A stretch of DNA of 64,000 nucleotides from Siderastrea radians (GCA_964017195.1 OZ024895.1:30971375-31035374); one strand, 5' to 3'. Numbered from the stretch's first letter, positions 21,221 through 32,943 are shown. Made by a program: numbers and translations. The notes: generated from the sequence alone by a model not told the origin.

Positions 21221-24200
21221 TCACTGTGCATAGTCCTTGAGGTAGGTGGGCTGTTTCACTAGTCGACCAGAGCGGGTACGCATCGCTGGTTTTAGTGCAT
21301 GTTCAGACAGTGTTTCTGTTTCATGGAAACTGCCATTGAGGTTGGTTCGGTTACATGCAGGAGAACTGGCTTGTCCATTTTGTGAAGTTTCCACTGTCCC
21401 TTTGTTTAGTGCTTGCGATACTCTGCTCTTGTTCAGGTGTCTACAATTTCTCCTATACTTCTGACCTCCAGGCGTCTGAACAATGTATGACCTGGGCGTG
21501 TGGTGCTTTCCAACTACTGTAGCTTGAATCCACTTCTTGTCATGCTTCAGAGACACCTGATCACCTTTGTCCAGAGGCGGCAACTCTTTACTACAATGTT
21601 TGTCATAATAGAACTTCTGTCTTTCTTTTATCTTCTGAAGGTGCTGTTTGATTTCTGGGGTTCCCTGTGGTTTTAGAAGCTCAGCACTAGTTGGAAGAGA
21701 CGTTTTAAGTCTGCGGCCCATTAGGATTTGAGCAGGAGACAGGCCTATTCCATCCAAGGGAGTGTTTCTGTAGTTCAGTAAAGCCTTGTAGGGATCTTGT
21801 CCTTTCTTGAGGAGATTCTCAATGGTTTGCACGGCTCTTTCGACTTCACCATTTGACTGCGGATACAGAGGACTTGAGGTAGTGTGCACAAAACCATAAC
21901 TCCTGCTAAAATCATTGAATGCTGAACATGCGTACTGGGGGCCGTTGTCGCTGATAAGTTCATCAGGGATACCGTACCTTGCAAATTGACTCTTCAGGTG
22001 ACAGATAATATTGCTACTGGTTATGTCGTCTAGCTTGGCAACTTCTATCCATTTGGAATAGTAATCTACACTCAGCAAGTAGTGAACACCATTGAACTCG
22101 AACAGGTCACATCCAATTTTGGACCATGGTCTGTCTGGTGGCTCGTGAATTATCATTGGCTCTCTGGGTTGAGCTCTCTGGAACTGGTTACAAACTGAAC
22201 ACTTGGACACTTTATCTTCAATCTGTGAGGACATTCCGGGCCAAAATAGAATGTCTCGAGCACGCTGTTTGCATTTCACAATACCTTGATGTGATTCATG
22301 GATGCGGTCTAGCATTTCCTTTCTCATACTCTGGGGAACAATGAGCTTCTGTGCTTTAAATAGGAGACCATCAACTGATGAAATTTCATCTCTGTAGCAC
22401 CAATATTCGCGGACATTGCCGGGTAACTCTTCCTTGTTTCCAGGCCATCCATTAAGGACTACGGATCTTAAGGCTTGCATGGTTAGATCGTTTGCAGTGG
22501 CTTTCTGGAACTCTGCATACTTCTCTGGTGAAATGGGAAGGTGCGCAGTAAGGTGAACTTCATTCACTTCAAGGTCTGGAACGAGAGTTTCTGTAGTCTC
22601 TTGCAGGTATGATCTGCTCAATGCATCGGCTACAGAAAGTTCTGAACCTGGAAGATATTTGACCTTCAAGTCATACCGTTGCAGTGTCAGCATCATCTTT
22701 TGCAGTCTGAGTGGTGCTTGATGCAAAGGCTTACTTAAAATGTACTGCAATGGCTTGTGGTCTGACTCTACATGCGTTGGTCTTCCATAGATAAACTGAT
22801 GAAACTTCTGTGCTCCATACACAATTGCGAGGGTTTCCTTTTCAATCTGGGCATATCGCTCTTGCGTTGGAGTGAGGGCTCTTGATGCATAAGCTAGGGG
22901 TTTTCCATCTTGCAACAGGACTGCACCCAACCCTTTGGAACTAGCATCAACTGATAGGGTTAATGGTTTGCTTGGATCGTAGTATCCAAGCACCGGTGTT
23001 GACGAGGCCATCTGCTTGAGTCTTTCAAAGCTTGCCTCTTGCTCTTGGTCCCAGTGCCAGGCAATGTTCTTCTCTAGCAATTCTCTAAGTGGTGCACTTA
23101 CTGTAGCCATGTTGGGCATAAACTTTCCAAGATACTGAATGAATCCAAGGAATGTTTTAAGTTCCTTAGTGTTCTGAGGGGGTTTCATTTCTTGTACTGC
23201 CCTTATCTTCTCAGGATCTGGTTTTAAGCCATCTTTACTTAGGACATGACCAACATACGGGACTTCTTCTTGCCTGATTCGGCATTTCTTGGCGTTGAAC
23301 TTGAGATTGACTTTTCGTGCTCGGTCTAACACTTGCTTTAGTCTCGCGTCATGCTCATCATCATCTTTTCCCGATATTAAGAGGTCATCCACTATCACTT
23401 TCACACCATCCACATCTGCAAACAGCTCAGACATGCAGTTCTGGAACACTTCAGGAGCTGACTTTATTCCAAACGGCAACCTCGTGAAGCGATATCTTCC
23501 GAACGGTGTGTTCAAAGTGCATAACTTTGAGCTTTCCTCGTCTAACTTCACCTGCCAGTACCCTGATGTGGCATCTAGAACTGAAAACACTTTGGCCTGA
23601 GGCATGCTAGCAACAACTTCTTCTATTGTTGTCATCGGAAAGTGCTCTCTTCTAATGGCTGCATTTAAATCTCTGGAGTCTATGCAAATACGGATCTTGT
23701 TAGGTTTCACCACAGCTACCATACTGTTCACCCAGTCAGTAGGTCCTGTCTGCCTGACAATCACACCTGCTTTCTCCATACGGTCAAGTTCATCTTTAAT
23801 CTTTTCTTTGAGGGACACGGGTACTTTCCTTGGAGGATGAACTACAGGAGGAACGCTTGGATCCAACTTGATTGTGTGTTCTCCGGGAAGACACCCAAGA
23901 CCTTGAAATAAATCTGAGTATTCAACAAGGATGCTTTGATCCAAGTCAGTGGGGCACTCTGTAATGTTATGTTGCTGAAGTGAATGTATTCTAGCAAGTA
24001 GACCCATTTCTTTGCTGGTTTGCCCACTGAGTACTGAAGGTGCTTCAATCTCAATCACATGAAATTTCACATGGAACACTTTACCTTTGTATTCACAAGG
24101 CAATGTTACCATTCCTTTAGTTGGAATCTGATGACCTGAATACGACTTAAGCTTAACCACGGTCTTCTCATAGTGGCACTCAATGTCAAGGTCTTGTATA

Positions 24201-25132
24201 ACTTTGTCAGAAATGACATTGACTTTTGCACCAGTGTCTAGTTGAAACTTGACAGTTTTGCTTTCAATTCTTAGGTCTTCGTACCACTCTCCCATATCTA
24301 CTACATTAACTGAAGTGATGCATCCAACAAATAGTTCTTCATCACTATCTTCAGCTTCTTCTACATAGTGTATTCCTTTCCGAACTGTGATCTTAGATTG
24401 ACAAACACTGGCAAAATGGTTCAACTTTTGACACTTGGCACATCTTTTTCCTTGTGCAAGGCATTTTCCTTTGTCATGTTGATAACCACATCTACTACAA
24501 TCTTTGCTTGTGAATTTCTCTCTGCCAGACTTTGTTTTCTTATGGCTTTTTTGTTTCTTCTGATTTACACTGTTAATGCTAGGATTCTCAGTTGTCATGG
24601 TTTTCAATTGTGCTTTAGACATCTCGTCAGTTCTAGCAATGTCAATTGCTTTTTTTAGAGTAAGGTCTGAACCTTCCTGAATAAGCTTTTCTCTTGTTTT
24701 GGTAGCATGGCACCCAATAACCACTCTATCTCGAAACATTTCATCAGGGTCTGCATAACCACAGTCTTTAACTAGTAACTTCAAATCAGTGAGAAATTGT
24801 TCAAATGACTCACCCTCTTGTTGAACCTTCTGGTGGAATTTGTACCTTGCAAACACTTTGTTTGATTTGGGCTTCACATACGCTTCGTACTTTGTATAAT
24901 ACGTGTCGAGTTTCTTCGCTTCTTCTGCAGTGAGTTTCCACGTATTGTATATGTCACGACCTTTGTCTCCAATCCAAATCATCAGGTAATTGCATTTTTC
25001 TTCTTCACTTTTCCGCTTAAGAGGTCCTCCAAACGTGAATTCGCAGTGTTGCCTGAATGCTTTCCACGCGGTCGGCAAATCTCTGCTCGTCCAATCCATC
25101 TTTGGAGTGCTGCCTGCAGAATTTCCATCCAT
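21221..25132 (-). CDS. Gypsy Gag-Pol polyprotein
   Basis: The intact 1303-codon frame encodes Gag and Pol as one polyprotein. Domains in order: a Gag-like region (about 1-205); paired zinc knuckles (CSRCGYQHDKGKC and CAKCQKLNHFASVC, about 212-243); an aspartic protease with DTGAKVNVIS (about 300); reverse transcriptase (about 410-620) with the active-site IVDD in place of the usual YVDD or FVDD; RNase H (about 690-800) with DASSKGLGAVL; and integrase (about 900-1150) with an HHCC finger (H-x-x-H ... CSVCNQF) and the DDE residues in CDLFE, ISDNGPQ and NGEVERA. No envelope frame follows. The layout fits invertebrate Ty3/Gypsy elements of the K02A2.6-like type. The open frame and near-identical LTRs suggest recent mobility. 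Confidence 0.93.
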   Translation of the reverse strand: MDGNSAGSTPKMDWTSRDLPTAWKAFRQHCEFTFGGPLKRKSEEEKCNYLMIWIGDKGRDIYNTWKLTAEEAKKLDTYYTKYEAYVKPKSNKVFARYKFHQKVQQEGESFEQFLTDLKLLVKDCGYADPDEMFRDRVVIGCHATKTREKLIQEGSDLTLKKAIDIARTDEMSKAQLKTMTTENPSINSVNQKKQKSHKKTKSGREKFTSKDCSRCGYQHDKGKCLAQGKRCAKCQKLNHFASVCQSKITVRKGIHYVEEAEDSDEELFVGCITSVNVVDMGEWYEDLRIESKTVKFQLDTGAKVNVISDKVIQDLDIECHYEKTVVKLKSYSGHQIPTKGMVTLPCEYKGKVFHVKFHVIEIEAPSVLSGQTSKEMGLLARIHSLQQHNITECPTDLDQSILVEYSDLFQGLGCLPGEHTIKLDPSVPPVVHPPRKVPVSLKEKIKDELDRMEKAGVIVRQTGPTDWVNSMVAVVKPNKIRICIDSRDLNAAIRREHFPMTTIEEVVASMPQAKVFSVLDATSGYWQVKLDEESSKLCTLNTPFGRYRFTRLPFGIKSAPEVFQNCMSELFADVDGVKVIVDDLLISGKDDDEHDARLKQVLDRARKVNLKFNAKKCRIRQEEVPYVGHVLSKDGLKPDPEKIRAVQEMKPPQNTKELKTFLGFIQYLGKFMPNMATVSAPLRELLEKNIAWHWDQEQEASFERLKQMASSTPVLGYYDPSKPLTLSVDASSKGLGAVLLQDGKPLAYASRALTPTQERYAQIEKETLAIVYGAQKFHQFIYGRPTHVESDHKPLQYILSKPLHQAPLRLQKMMLTLQRYDLKVKYLPGSELSVADALSRSYLQETTETLVPDLEVNEVHLTAHLPISPEKYAEFQKATANDLTMQALRSVVLNGWPGNKEELPGNVREYWCYRDEISSVDGLLFKAQKLIVPQSMRKEMLDRIHESHQGIVKCKQRARDILFWPGMSSQIEDKVSKCSVCNQFQRAQPREPMIIHEPPDRPWSKIGCDLFEFNGVHYLLSVDYYSKWIEVAKLDDITSSNIICHLKSQFARYGIPDELISDNGPQYACSAFNDFSRSYGFVHTTSSPLYPQSNGEVERAVQTIENLLKKGQDPYKALLNYRNTPLDGIGLSPAQILMGRRLKTSLPTSAELLKPQGTPEIKQHLQKIKERQKFYYDKHCSKELPPLDKGDQVSLKHDKKWIQATVVGKHHTPRSYIVQTPGGQKYRRNCRHLNKSRVSQALNKGTVETSQNGQASSPACNRTNLNGSFHETETLSEHALKPAMRTRSGRLVKQPTYLKDYAQ

Positions 25133-25225
25133 TTCGTCGCTTTCGTCCTTCGATTTGTAAAGCGAATCTTTACTGAAGCTCGGGGGCTTTCTTTGCGGCT
25201 GTATTTCCTTTACTTACTGACACCA

Positions 25226-25327
25226 TGACATGTATTTTACATTTGGTACGCCATCTTGACATAAAACCTCGTGGTATATTTTACCCATCATGCCTTATGG
25301 TACAATCTCATGACAGCATACATGACA
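25226..25327 (-). repeat. 5' LTR of Gypsy element
   Basis: 102-bp LTR carrying the element's promoter side; the primer-site candidate TGGTGTCAGTAAG lies immediately inside it on the minus strand. Confidence 0.93.
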
Positions 25328-26246
25328 AATATCACTGGTAGTTCATCCAGACACTTATTGGCCAGTTTTTTTTTTTCAGCTTTAACTCGACTGTACAAAC
25401 TAAACTTGTACCCTACGTATATACGGTATATATAAATCTACGAGGAACAGCGGTGACTGAAAGTTGGGGCGTCGTGTAGTGCAAAGCCTGGTCCCTGTTT
25501 GTGCTGTATCCTTAAAAGGCAACAGTATGCTCTGCGTTATGTCTTTCCAACAGGGTGTACGAGTATCGGTTATCCAAATCATTCCTCTGTCCTTTCCACT
25601 CCATGACACGCATAAATGGATGCCGGCGAACTATTATTGGGAATCTCAGAAGGGCTATAATCATGCACATCTATGGAACAGTGGTATTACTCTTAGTCTC
25701 TTTATACTACGAAAACTAGAGTAGAAGGATGAACTAATAAGTGCTTTGTCTGGATGGTACCTACCTTACACAAGTGTGTATTTATGGTATAGTGCAGTCC
25801 ATACTTAGAGGTTGCTGCACAACAAGGCGTGTGTAAACTTTGTGGTTTTATTTATTGGTGGATGAGGCAGCCTATCACTGTGTCAAGAAACGAACTTCAC
25901 TGAGGGCTGCGAACAAATGATCAAAAGTCGAGTCTTTTTTAATCCTTAAAATACTTCATAACAATCATACAGGGGGCGTTACATCAGAATTCTTTTAAGA
26001 AATCCGTATATTCGAAACATTTTTATATTAAGACTTGAGCACAGTATTAGCGATTGAGTTCACCAAAGTCCAGTTCCCCCTATGACACGCGCGAGCAGGA
26101 AATCACAGCGGTTTGATGTTATTCAAATGATGTATTTCAGGCGAGAAGACCTTAAAGAAGGACCTAGCAGATTTGCGAAACACGTTTACAGCTCCTTCTT
26201 AACATGATTTTTACGTAAACTCAGCTTGGATTTGTTATACCGAATC

Positions 26247-26247
<1 letters not shown>

Positions 26248-26303
<56 letters not shown>
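26248..26303. repeat. (AAT)n microsatellite
   Basis: AAT run present in duplication copy A and absent at the matching place in copy B (near 31740). Confidence 0.95.
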
Positions 26304-26627
26304 TAAAAATATTTATACAGGGTACCCACTTCAGTTATGCAACTAATGATAATGCTCTGCAGGCGTGTTTTATACAGTTGAAGGAACTAGACACTAAGAA
26401 TAACCATGGCGGGGGTGACCTGAGAACTACTACTGTGATCTGAGGCTGCTTAGGATTTCCCGCCAGAAATTTCCCAAAAGAACGCATATTCTGTCTATTC
26501 CAAGTAAACCGTATTCCTTTCATTCTGTTCATTCTGATATCGAAACACAAATATTCCTGAGTATTCCTACATTCAGGAATATTCCCAAAAGAACGCGCCC
26601 ATAGAATGGAAGGAACTGGACATTAAG

Positions 26628-26903
26628 ATGTCCTATCTTTTTGCGATGCCAATTTTACATTTTCTGCAGAACAAAATGGCGTTCTTCATGAAGTTTTTAG
26701 TTCTGTTATTCATTGTGCTGATTACCAAGGTCACCAGTAGGCCTGTTGCCGATGGCGATGATGGATAGAGTATTGGAGGGGATGTTGATGAACTAGCAAG
26801 CGCTGAAGGAAGCGGCGCTGGCAATAACAGTGCTGATGGTAGTGGCAGTGATGGTAGTCTAAACATATGGGCAATGATTGGCATTTCAGCAACGGGGAAA
26901 TAG
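26628..26903 (+). pseudogene. Secreted-peptide gene, decayed copy
   Basis: This is the paralogue of the peptide gene at 32039-32314, with the same 91-codon length and no indels. Codon 47 is TAG (26766-26768) where the other copy has TAC, so the product would end just after the signal peptide and ADGDDG. The region after the stop stays in frame to the shared terminal ATGK. The 3' UTR acceptor (TTCTATTCTGCAG/GTAGATTAGC, 27065) is preserved, but the AATAAA signal of the other copy is mutated. Loss appears recent relative to the duplication. Confidence 0.6.
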
Positions 26904-27724
26904 ATACGACAGTACCGAAACATAAATAGTGAATAAAGGTAGTTCAAATATAAGTTGTGTTACATGATATTTTTTAATTAAATAACGGCTTTGCTCATAG
27001 GATGAGACCTTAATAATCTGTGATAATATAGCATATTTCGCATTTCTTTGTTTTTCTATTCTGCAGGTAGATTAGCTGGAAGTTAACCGCTCAAACTGAA
27101 AAGATGCGAGCATTGCCTCTTCAATTTCACCGCAAAAGCTACTTGTGTAATCAAATATATGCCAAAAAGTGGTGAAGGGTATAAAAGTGAGAAAATAAGA
27201 CTGTATCTGAAATTGAAATTGACTGAACGAAAGGTTGTTTGTCTTATTTCACGATAAGATACCTATTAAAGCAACAATGCCCGGTACAAACGTCAAACTT
27301 TACATGTGTCGAACCAAAAGAAGATGAAGGAAGAGAGTGCATCCCCCTTACAGGGGCCTTTTCCGATGAAAAATATTTGAAAAGTATTTTTGGTTTCGTG
27401 TCGTACTGCGTGGTTATTTCAATGACGACACCTTATTGGTCAGTTAGAATGATGCGATGTAATTTTAGATTGTGGACATGGAAACAAGAGATAAAAATAA
27501 CCTACGCAGCATGGGCGTGAGCTAATAATAAATTTCAAATAATTATCATGGGGCACAGGAATTTACTCTCTTCGTTCATCCGCTCTTGGTCGAACCTAAT
27601 TGCTATTTTTGGGTTGACCTAAATAATTAAGTTCGACAGATGATTCAGACTTTTTCGCGACCATATATCAGATTGTTTGGCCCTCATTAGCGTCTTTGTT
27701 AAATAAAACCAAACGATTGATAAT

Positions 27725-28227
27725 TCATGTCTGACTTAAATTTATGCCAAAGGTTGTACGCCCATCAGTAAGACACGCAGGAGCAGTTAGGTTGTCGCAG
27801 TCGTAAATACAAATGGATTTTCCGGGTTGGAACGAAAACGCGTCGTTTAGTATCAAAAATAGCGGGAAAAGCGTTGATATGATGAAAGCCGCGGACACAA
27901 ATAGGCAGATGTTTCGTTTCGAGTAAATTTTACGATGCGCTGACGGCCGAGTCACCTGGAAATATCGTATGGCGGTAAGAGTTATCGTGAAAAGAGATAA
28001 TGTGCCAAACACAGTAAAAGCGAATCCTTGAAAATTACACGCTGCTTTGTTGAAAGGCCAACGTCCTGTGAGTAGAACAGCGAGCGTGAAAGGAAATCCC
28101 AGCACTGCGATGAGTGCATCCGAGATAGCCAAACAAGCGGTGGAGATGCTTGATGTGCTTCGAAGGCGGGAGTGTTTAAATATTGTCCAACAAACTTGCA
28201 GATTTCTACCTATAGGTGCTATGACAG
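27725..28227 (-). pseudogene. Rhodopsin-family GPCR, truncated copy
   Basis: This matches transmembrane segments 2 to about the second extracellular loop of the intact GPCR at 32944-33909 (SDALIAVLGFPFTLAVLLTG, GRWPFNKAACNFQG, CIYDCDNL). Against the intact copy it lacks an internal block of about 390 bp that encodes TM5-TM7, with the join near 27755. It also has a 3-bp deletion beside the R-Y motif (AIRYF for AIARYF). The N-terminal coding part is replaced by a 128-bp MITE and unrelated sequence. It cannot encode a seven-helix receptor. Confidence 0.85.
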
Positions 28228-28355
28228 TTGTTCAAAAGTTGGATAGCGCTATCCACCGGATAAATCTCTATCCAGTGGATAACGCAATTAGTTTCCCTAA
28301 CACTTATCCACTGGATAGTGATTTATCCGGCGTGCGCTATCCAACTTTTGAACAA
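28228..28355. mobile_element. 128-bp hairpin MITE
   Basis: The left end TTGTTCAAAAGTTGGATAGC is the reverse complement of the right end, and the inner words ATCCACCGGATAAATC and GATTTATCCGG extend the pairing. It disrupts the 5' part of the GPCR pseudogene. Confidence 0.8.
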
Positions 28356-29716
28356 TTGGGGCCAGATTTTTAGCATAGAAATGAACAACTTTGTCTGGCT
28401 CCAAATTACTGTTTCTTTTCCTACACATTAGTCTTTGAGAAAGAAAGAAGTTTTTAAAAAAATTCTATTTGTAATTTCTCGAAATAATTAATGAAAACCG
28501 GAAAACAACTTCCAATGTTTCCCTTTGCTCCACTCGAAATAGAAAATAGACTTTCAGGCTCTGAAGTGTCATCTGAAAAGATTTTTAGACACTGACAAAA
28601 AATAAAACACTGCCTTCAAAATAGTATATAGTATATAGTAACTCGTGATATCGTGCACGCAAAAGCGCCGCGAAGCAGGAACGAAATATTTTTGTGACAT
28701 TTACACTGGATTTCTCGTTACCTGGATTTCCAGTGACCGCCATCTTTCATGACTGGTTTAATTCCAACTTTTCAATTTATCGAAGTTTATTTGTTTTCCT
28801 TGATGTTATTTTCTATAGAGCTGAATGGGGGATTAAATCTGATTTCAGACAATCTTTAGGCTAGATAAGCACTGTTTTTGTATCGATTTTTACCGAAATC
28901 TTTACATACCTGTTTCGGTTTAATTCGGCTTCGTTTTCAAAAAAGGACGCACAGTCTACCTGCCCTCATTAAATTCTATTTGCCAAATAGAAGATGGTGA
29001 CTCATGATCTCAAAGCATATTATGCAAGCTTGACGTCTAGAAAACTGCCAGTGGTCGCACAACGGGACACAGGTGCATTCAGGAGCTTTTTTGACCTCAG
29101 AAGTGGATAAGTTTCTCAGTGCAGTGCGTTAATACTAGCAATAAACTACATGTTAAAGTCCATCGATACTCTAGTAAGAGCAGCAAATAAATTTCTTGTC
29201 CTTTTTTCTTAAATGTTGTTAGGTTCTTTCAAAGGTTCGGCAATCAAAGAGGCGTACTATGTTTACCGCTTTAAGTCCCAGTGTCAACGTGCATATTCTC
29301 ATCGATGTTGTCCATGTATTTCTTATGCTACCAGTTGGAAGAATTTGCACAAACATCGAGACATTTTATATTTGGTGATCATTTCCCTTATTCTCGTGAC
29401 CTGTATGTTTGATCAAGTAGGGATATTGTAAGGAGAAATTAGATGCTTGTCACTATTGAATCTTAAAGCGTTAAGAAACTCGGATCTGCAAACAGTGGTG
29501 GAATAGTCTGTGATAATTTAGGTTTACTGTTAAGTGAAAAAAGCGGTAACACTGTTTTTGACTTTTTTTGCACTTTCTGCAAGTGGGTGAAACAGTCTTT
29601 TAACCTCGCTGCCAACTTCTTCATTGAAAACGCAAGTGAACAGCTTCTATCATGTATACTTCCCTGTTCAAGCGCCCATATAAAAGCAAAACTTGAGTAA
29701 TGTTCTCCTCATGAAA

Positions 29717-30276
29717 TTTGTGATATTTGAATAGGTAAAAGTTTAAATGCAATGAGGATAATTCTGTCATTATTTATGCCGGAAAACGTATGTTGATATT
29801 GGCGGTAGTTTCCGACAATTTCGGAACATCCTAATTGAAAAAGTATGTTCACTTATGAGGATCTTCCTCGAACCACAGCCCTACCAACCTCTGTTCATGT
29901 GGTTTTATGTGCATTCCTGATGGCTGTATCGGTTTATCGGACTCGCTTAGAGTCCGACCGTTATTTTAAAAACATCTCTTTCGCAAGCTTTAAATCGCCA
30001 AAATAAACACAGAAACACAAAGCACAAGAACATGTTTGAAAGGCCTAAATTTCGGCTTTCGTTTTGCTAGTTTGATGAAACGACACAGCCATTAAAAATG
30101 TACCCCACACCACACAAACAGAGGAATTGGTAGGCCTGTGCTCGAACGCCCTTGAATAACACCTTCAAAACAATTTTAACGCATGCCAACTCCAACGACT
30201 CGCGAACTTTCGGAAATCTAAATCTTGCGAAATTGGAGAAAAATGGCGAGAATTCACGAGATCGAAAGGGCAATTT
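29717..30276. repeat. Extra block in copy B only
   Basis: In copy A, CTCATGAAATTAGGGGC is continuous. In copy B about 560 bp separate CTCATGAAATT from ATTAGGGGTTT. The block holds CGGACTCGCTTAGAGTCCG (a perfect hairpin near 29938) but no gene. It is either an insertion in B or a deletion in A; the repeated AATT at the junction favours insertion. Confidence 0.5.
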
Positions 30277-32038
30277 CAATTAGGGGTTTAAGAAGAAAAG
30301 CCAGGTAAGGACTTATTGGAAGAATTGATTGTACTGATGGTAATTCAACTTGAGCTGAAAAACAATAAAGCAATATAATTTTTTTTTTAGGTGTTATATT
30401 TAAGAAAAAACAAAATCTCGGACGGGTGGGACAGGATGTCATTAATGAACAAAGAAAGGAAACCAACTCATTTTTACGATAATTTTTTTTCTTGGGCCTG
30501 TTCGATTCAGCTCTAAGACCGAGCCTCGAACTGGTCTTCAGTCCATTTAAGTATAATTTCTTCTATTGCCGTTTTCAATGAATTTGGAAAGATAAACCAC
30601 TCTACAACAAAAGAAAACACTCAAGCAGTTAAACCGTTGTTTTCTTCTTTTCTTTAATGGTTAAATGCTTCCATGGAATCAATAATCTCCAAGAAAATGA
30701 TTACTCAACAGAAACCATTGGTATATTTACTACAGTCGGTTTCACTGTGTCATCGTTTTAAGTCACAAGTTACGTGGACAGTTTTTTTATTCTAGCAGAC
30801 GAGGTAAGTAAGCATCACTAGTAATTCATCCAAACACTTATTGGCTAGTTTTTTTTTTTTTTAGTTTTAACCCGATTGTTCAAACTAAACTTTTACCCTA
30901 AGTATATACGGTAAATATAAATTAACGAGGCACAGCTGTGACTAAAAGCTGGCGCGTCGTGTGGTCAAAAGCCTGGTCCCCGTTTGTGCTGTATCCTTAC
31001 AAGGTAACAGTATGCTCTACGTTGTGTCTTTCGATCAGGGTGTACATGCAATTATCGGTTATCCAAATCATTCCTCTGTCATTTCCCACTCCATGACACG
31101 TATAAATGGATACCGGCCAACTATTATTGGGAATCGTAGAAGAGCTATAATCATACACATCTACGGAACAGTAGTATTACTCTTAGTCTCTCTCTCTAAC
31201 GAAAACTAGAGTAGAAGAATGAATTGAAAAGCGCCTTGTCTGAATGGTACCTACCTTACAAAAATGTGTATTTATGATATGGTGCGGTCCACACTTAGAA
31301 GTTACTGCACAAAAGGCCTGTGTAAACTTTGTGGTTTTATTTATTGGTGGATGAGGCAGCCTATCAATGTGTCAAGAAACGAACGTCACTGAGGGCTGCG
31401 AACAAGTCAGTGACTAAGATCCTTTTTTTAATCTTTTAAATACTTGATAACAATCATATAGGGGCCATTAAATCACCATTACTTTAAGAAATGCGTATAT
31501 TCGAAACAATTTTAGGAATATATAAAGACTTGGGCACAGTATCAGCGATTGAGATCACCGAAGTCCAGTTTCCTCTATGATACGCGCCAGCAGGGAATCA
31601 CAGCGGTTTGATGTTATTCAAATGATGTATTTCAGGCGAGAAGACCTTAAAGAATGACCTAGCAGATTTGCGAAACACGTTTCTAGCTGCTTCTTAATAT
31701 GAATTTTTTTGTAAAGTCAGCTTGCATTTGTTATGCTGAATCTGTTTACCGATAATGCTCTGCAGGCGTGTTTTATGCAGTTGAAGGAACTGGACACTAA
31801 GAATACCCATGGCGGAGGTGACCTGAAAACTACTACTATGATCTGAGGTTGCGTAGGATTTCCCGCCAAACAATTCCCCCCAAAACGCATATTCTGTCTA
31901 TTCCGAGTAAACCGTATTCCTTTCATTCTGTTCATTCTGATATCGGAACAAAAATACCGTCTATTCTGGCTGAGTGTTCATATTCCGGAATATTCCCAAA
32001 AGAACGCGCCCATAGATTTGAAGGAACTGGACATTAAG

Positions 32039-32314
32039 ATGTCCTATCTTTTTACGATGTTAATGTTACATTTCATGCAGAACAAAAGGGCGTTCTTCAT
32101 GAATTTATTAGTTCTGTTATTCATCGTGCTGATTACCAAGGTCACCAGTAGGCCTGTTGCCGATGGCGATGATGGCTACAGTATTGAAGGTGATGTTGAT
32201 GAACTAACAAGCGCTGACGGAAGCGGCGCCCGCAATAGCGGTGCTGATGGTAGTGGCAGTGATGGTAGTCTAAACATATGGGCAATGATTGGCATTTCAG
32301 CAACAGGGAAATAG
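32039..32314 (+). CDS. Small secreted peptide precursor
   Basis: A 91-residue frame starts at ATG 32039; Met21 (MNLLVLLFIVLITKVTS) gives an excellent signal peptide and may be the true start. The mature part is acidic and glycine/serine-rich (RPVADGDDG, then SADGSG and DGSGSDGS). It ends in a hydrophobic stretch, LNIWAMIGISATGK. The terminal Gly-Lys could be processed to an amide, as in many cnidarian neuropeptides, but there is only one candidate peptide and no dibasic site. A likely 3' UTR intron (AAAG/GTACAT at 32348 to TTTTGCAG at 32446) and an AATAAA at 32616 support a real transcript. It lies tail to tail with the GPCR. No known family was recognised. Confidence 0.5.
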   Translation: MSYLFTMLMLHFMQNKRAFFMNLLVLLFIVLITKVTSRPVADGDDGYSIEGDVDELTSADGSGARNSGADGSGSDGSLNIWAMIGISATGK

Positions 32315-32615
32315 ATACGACGGTGCCAAAACATACACAGTGGATAAAGGTACATTCAAATAGAAGGGCTTTGCTCACAGAATCAGACCGTAATAATCTG
32401 CAATAATATAGAATATTTCGTATTCCTTTGTATTTCTATTTTGCAGGTAGATTAGCTGGAAGATGACCACTCAAACTGAAAAGATGGGAGCATTACCGAT
32501 TTAATTTTACCGCAAAAGTTACTTGTTTTTACATGGGTAATCAAATATATGCCAACGAGTGGTAAAGGGTATAAAAGTGAGAAAATAAGGCTGTTTCTGA
32601 TATAAAATTGACTTA

Positions 32616-32621
32616 AATAAA
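32616..32621 (+). other. Polyadenylation signal of the peptide gene
   Basis: AATAAA lies in the proposed second (untranslated) exon; the matching position in copy A reads GAACGAAA. Confidence 0.45.
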
Positions 32622-32943
32622 GCGTGTTTGTCTTATTTCGCGGTAAGATACCTATTAAAGCAACAATCCCCGGTTCAAACGTCTCACTTTACATGTGTCG
32701 AATCTAATTGGTATTTGTGGGTCAACCTAAATAATTAAGTTCGACAGTTGATTCAGACTTTTTGCGACCATATAAAGGCTCGTCCCAGTCGTCTCCATGT
32801 TGCGCGACGCACGCGGCACGGGGGCGCAGGGTGTGATGGAAGTGACTAGGAACGAGTCAGGACCATATATCAAATTGTTTAACCTTCATTATTGTATTTG
32901 TTAAATAAAACCAAACGATTGATAAGGCATATCTGACTTAAAT

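Larger units (their letters stand above)
20968..25327 (-). mobile_element. Complete Gypsy LTR retrotransposon
   Basis: Two 102-bp LTRs (20968-21069 and 25226-25327) begin TGTCATGTATGCTG and end TGTCA on the minus strand, with TG...CA termini. They differ at a single site. The 5-bp target duplication AATAT flanks the element (20963-20967 and 25328-25332). A purine-rich tract (A10 then GGGAGA) adjoins the 3' LTR on the minus strand at about 21070-21086. TGGTGTCAGTAAG follows the 5' LTR as a likely tRNA primer site. One open frame fills the interior. The paralogous block B has the uninterrupted site near 30812, so insertion post-dates the duplication. Confidence 0.93.
19965..29040. repeat. Segmental duplication, left copy (A)
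   Basis: This block is collinear with 29245-34890. Matching stretches include 20020-20210 with 29300-29475, 20440-20960 with 30280-30810, 25328-26950 with 30812-32370, 27725-28225 with 32940-33810, and 28375-29035 with 34365-34885. The copies differ at many sites, roughly one base in ten by eye, so the duplication is not recent. Copy A has gained a Gypsy element (20968-25327), an (AAT)n run and a 128-bp MITE, and has lost parts of both genes it carries. Confidence 0.85.

Noticed and set aside
26335..26550. Minus-strand frame similar to one at 31717-31935
   Set aside because: The similarity is explained by the segmental duplication; it lies in the 5' flank of the peptide gene and the frame is not better kept than its surroundings.
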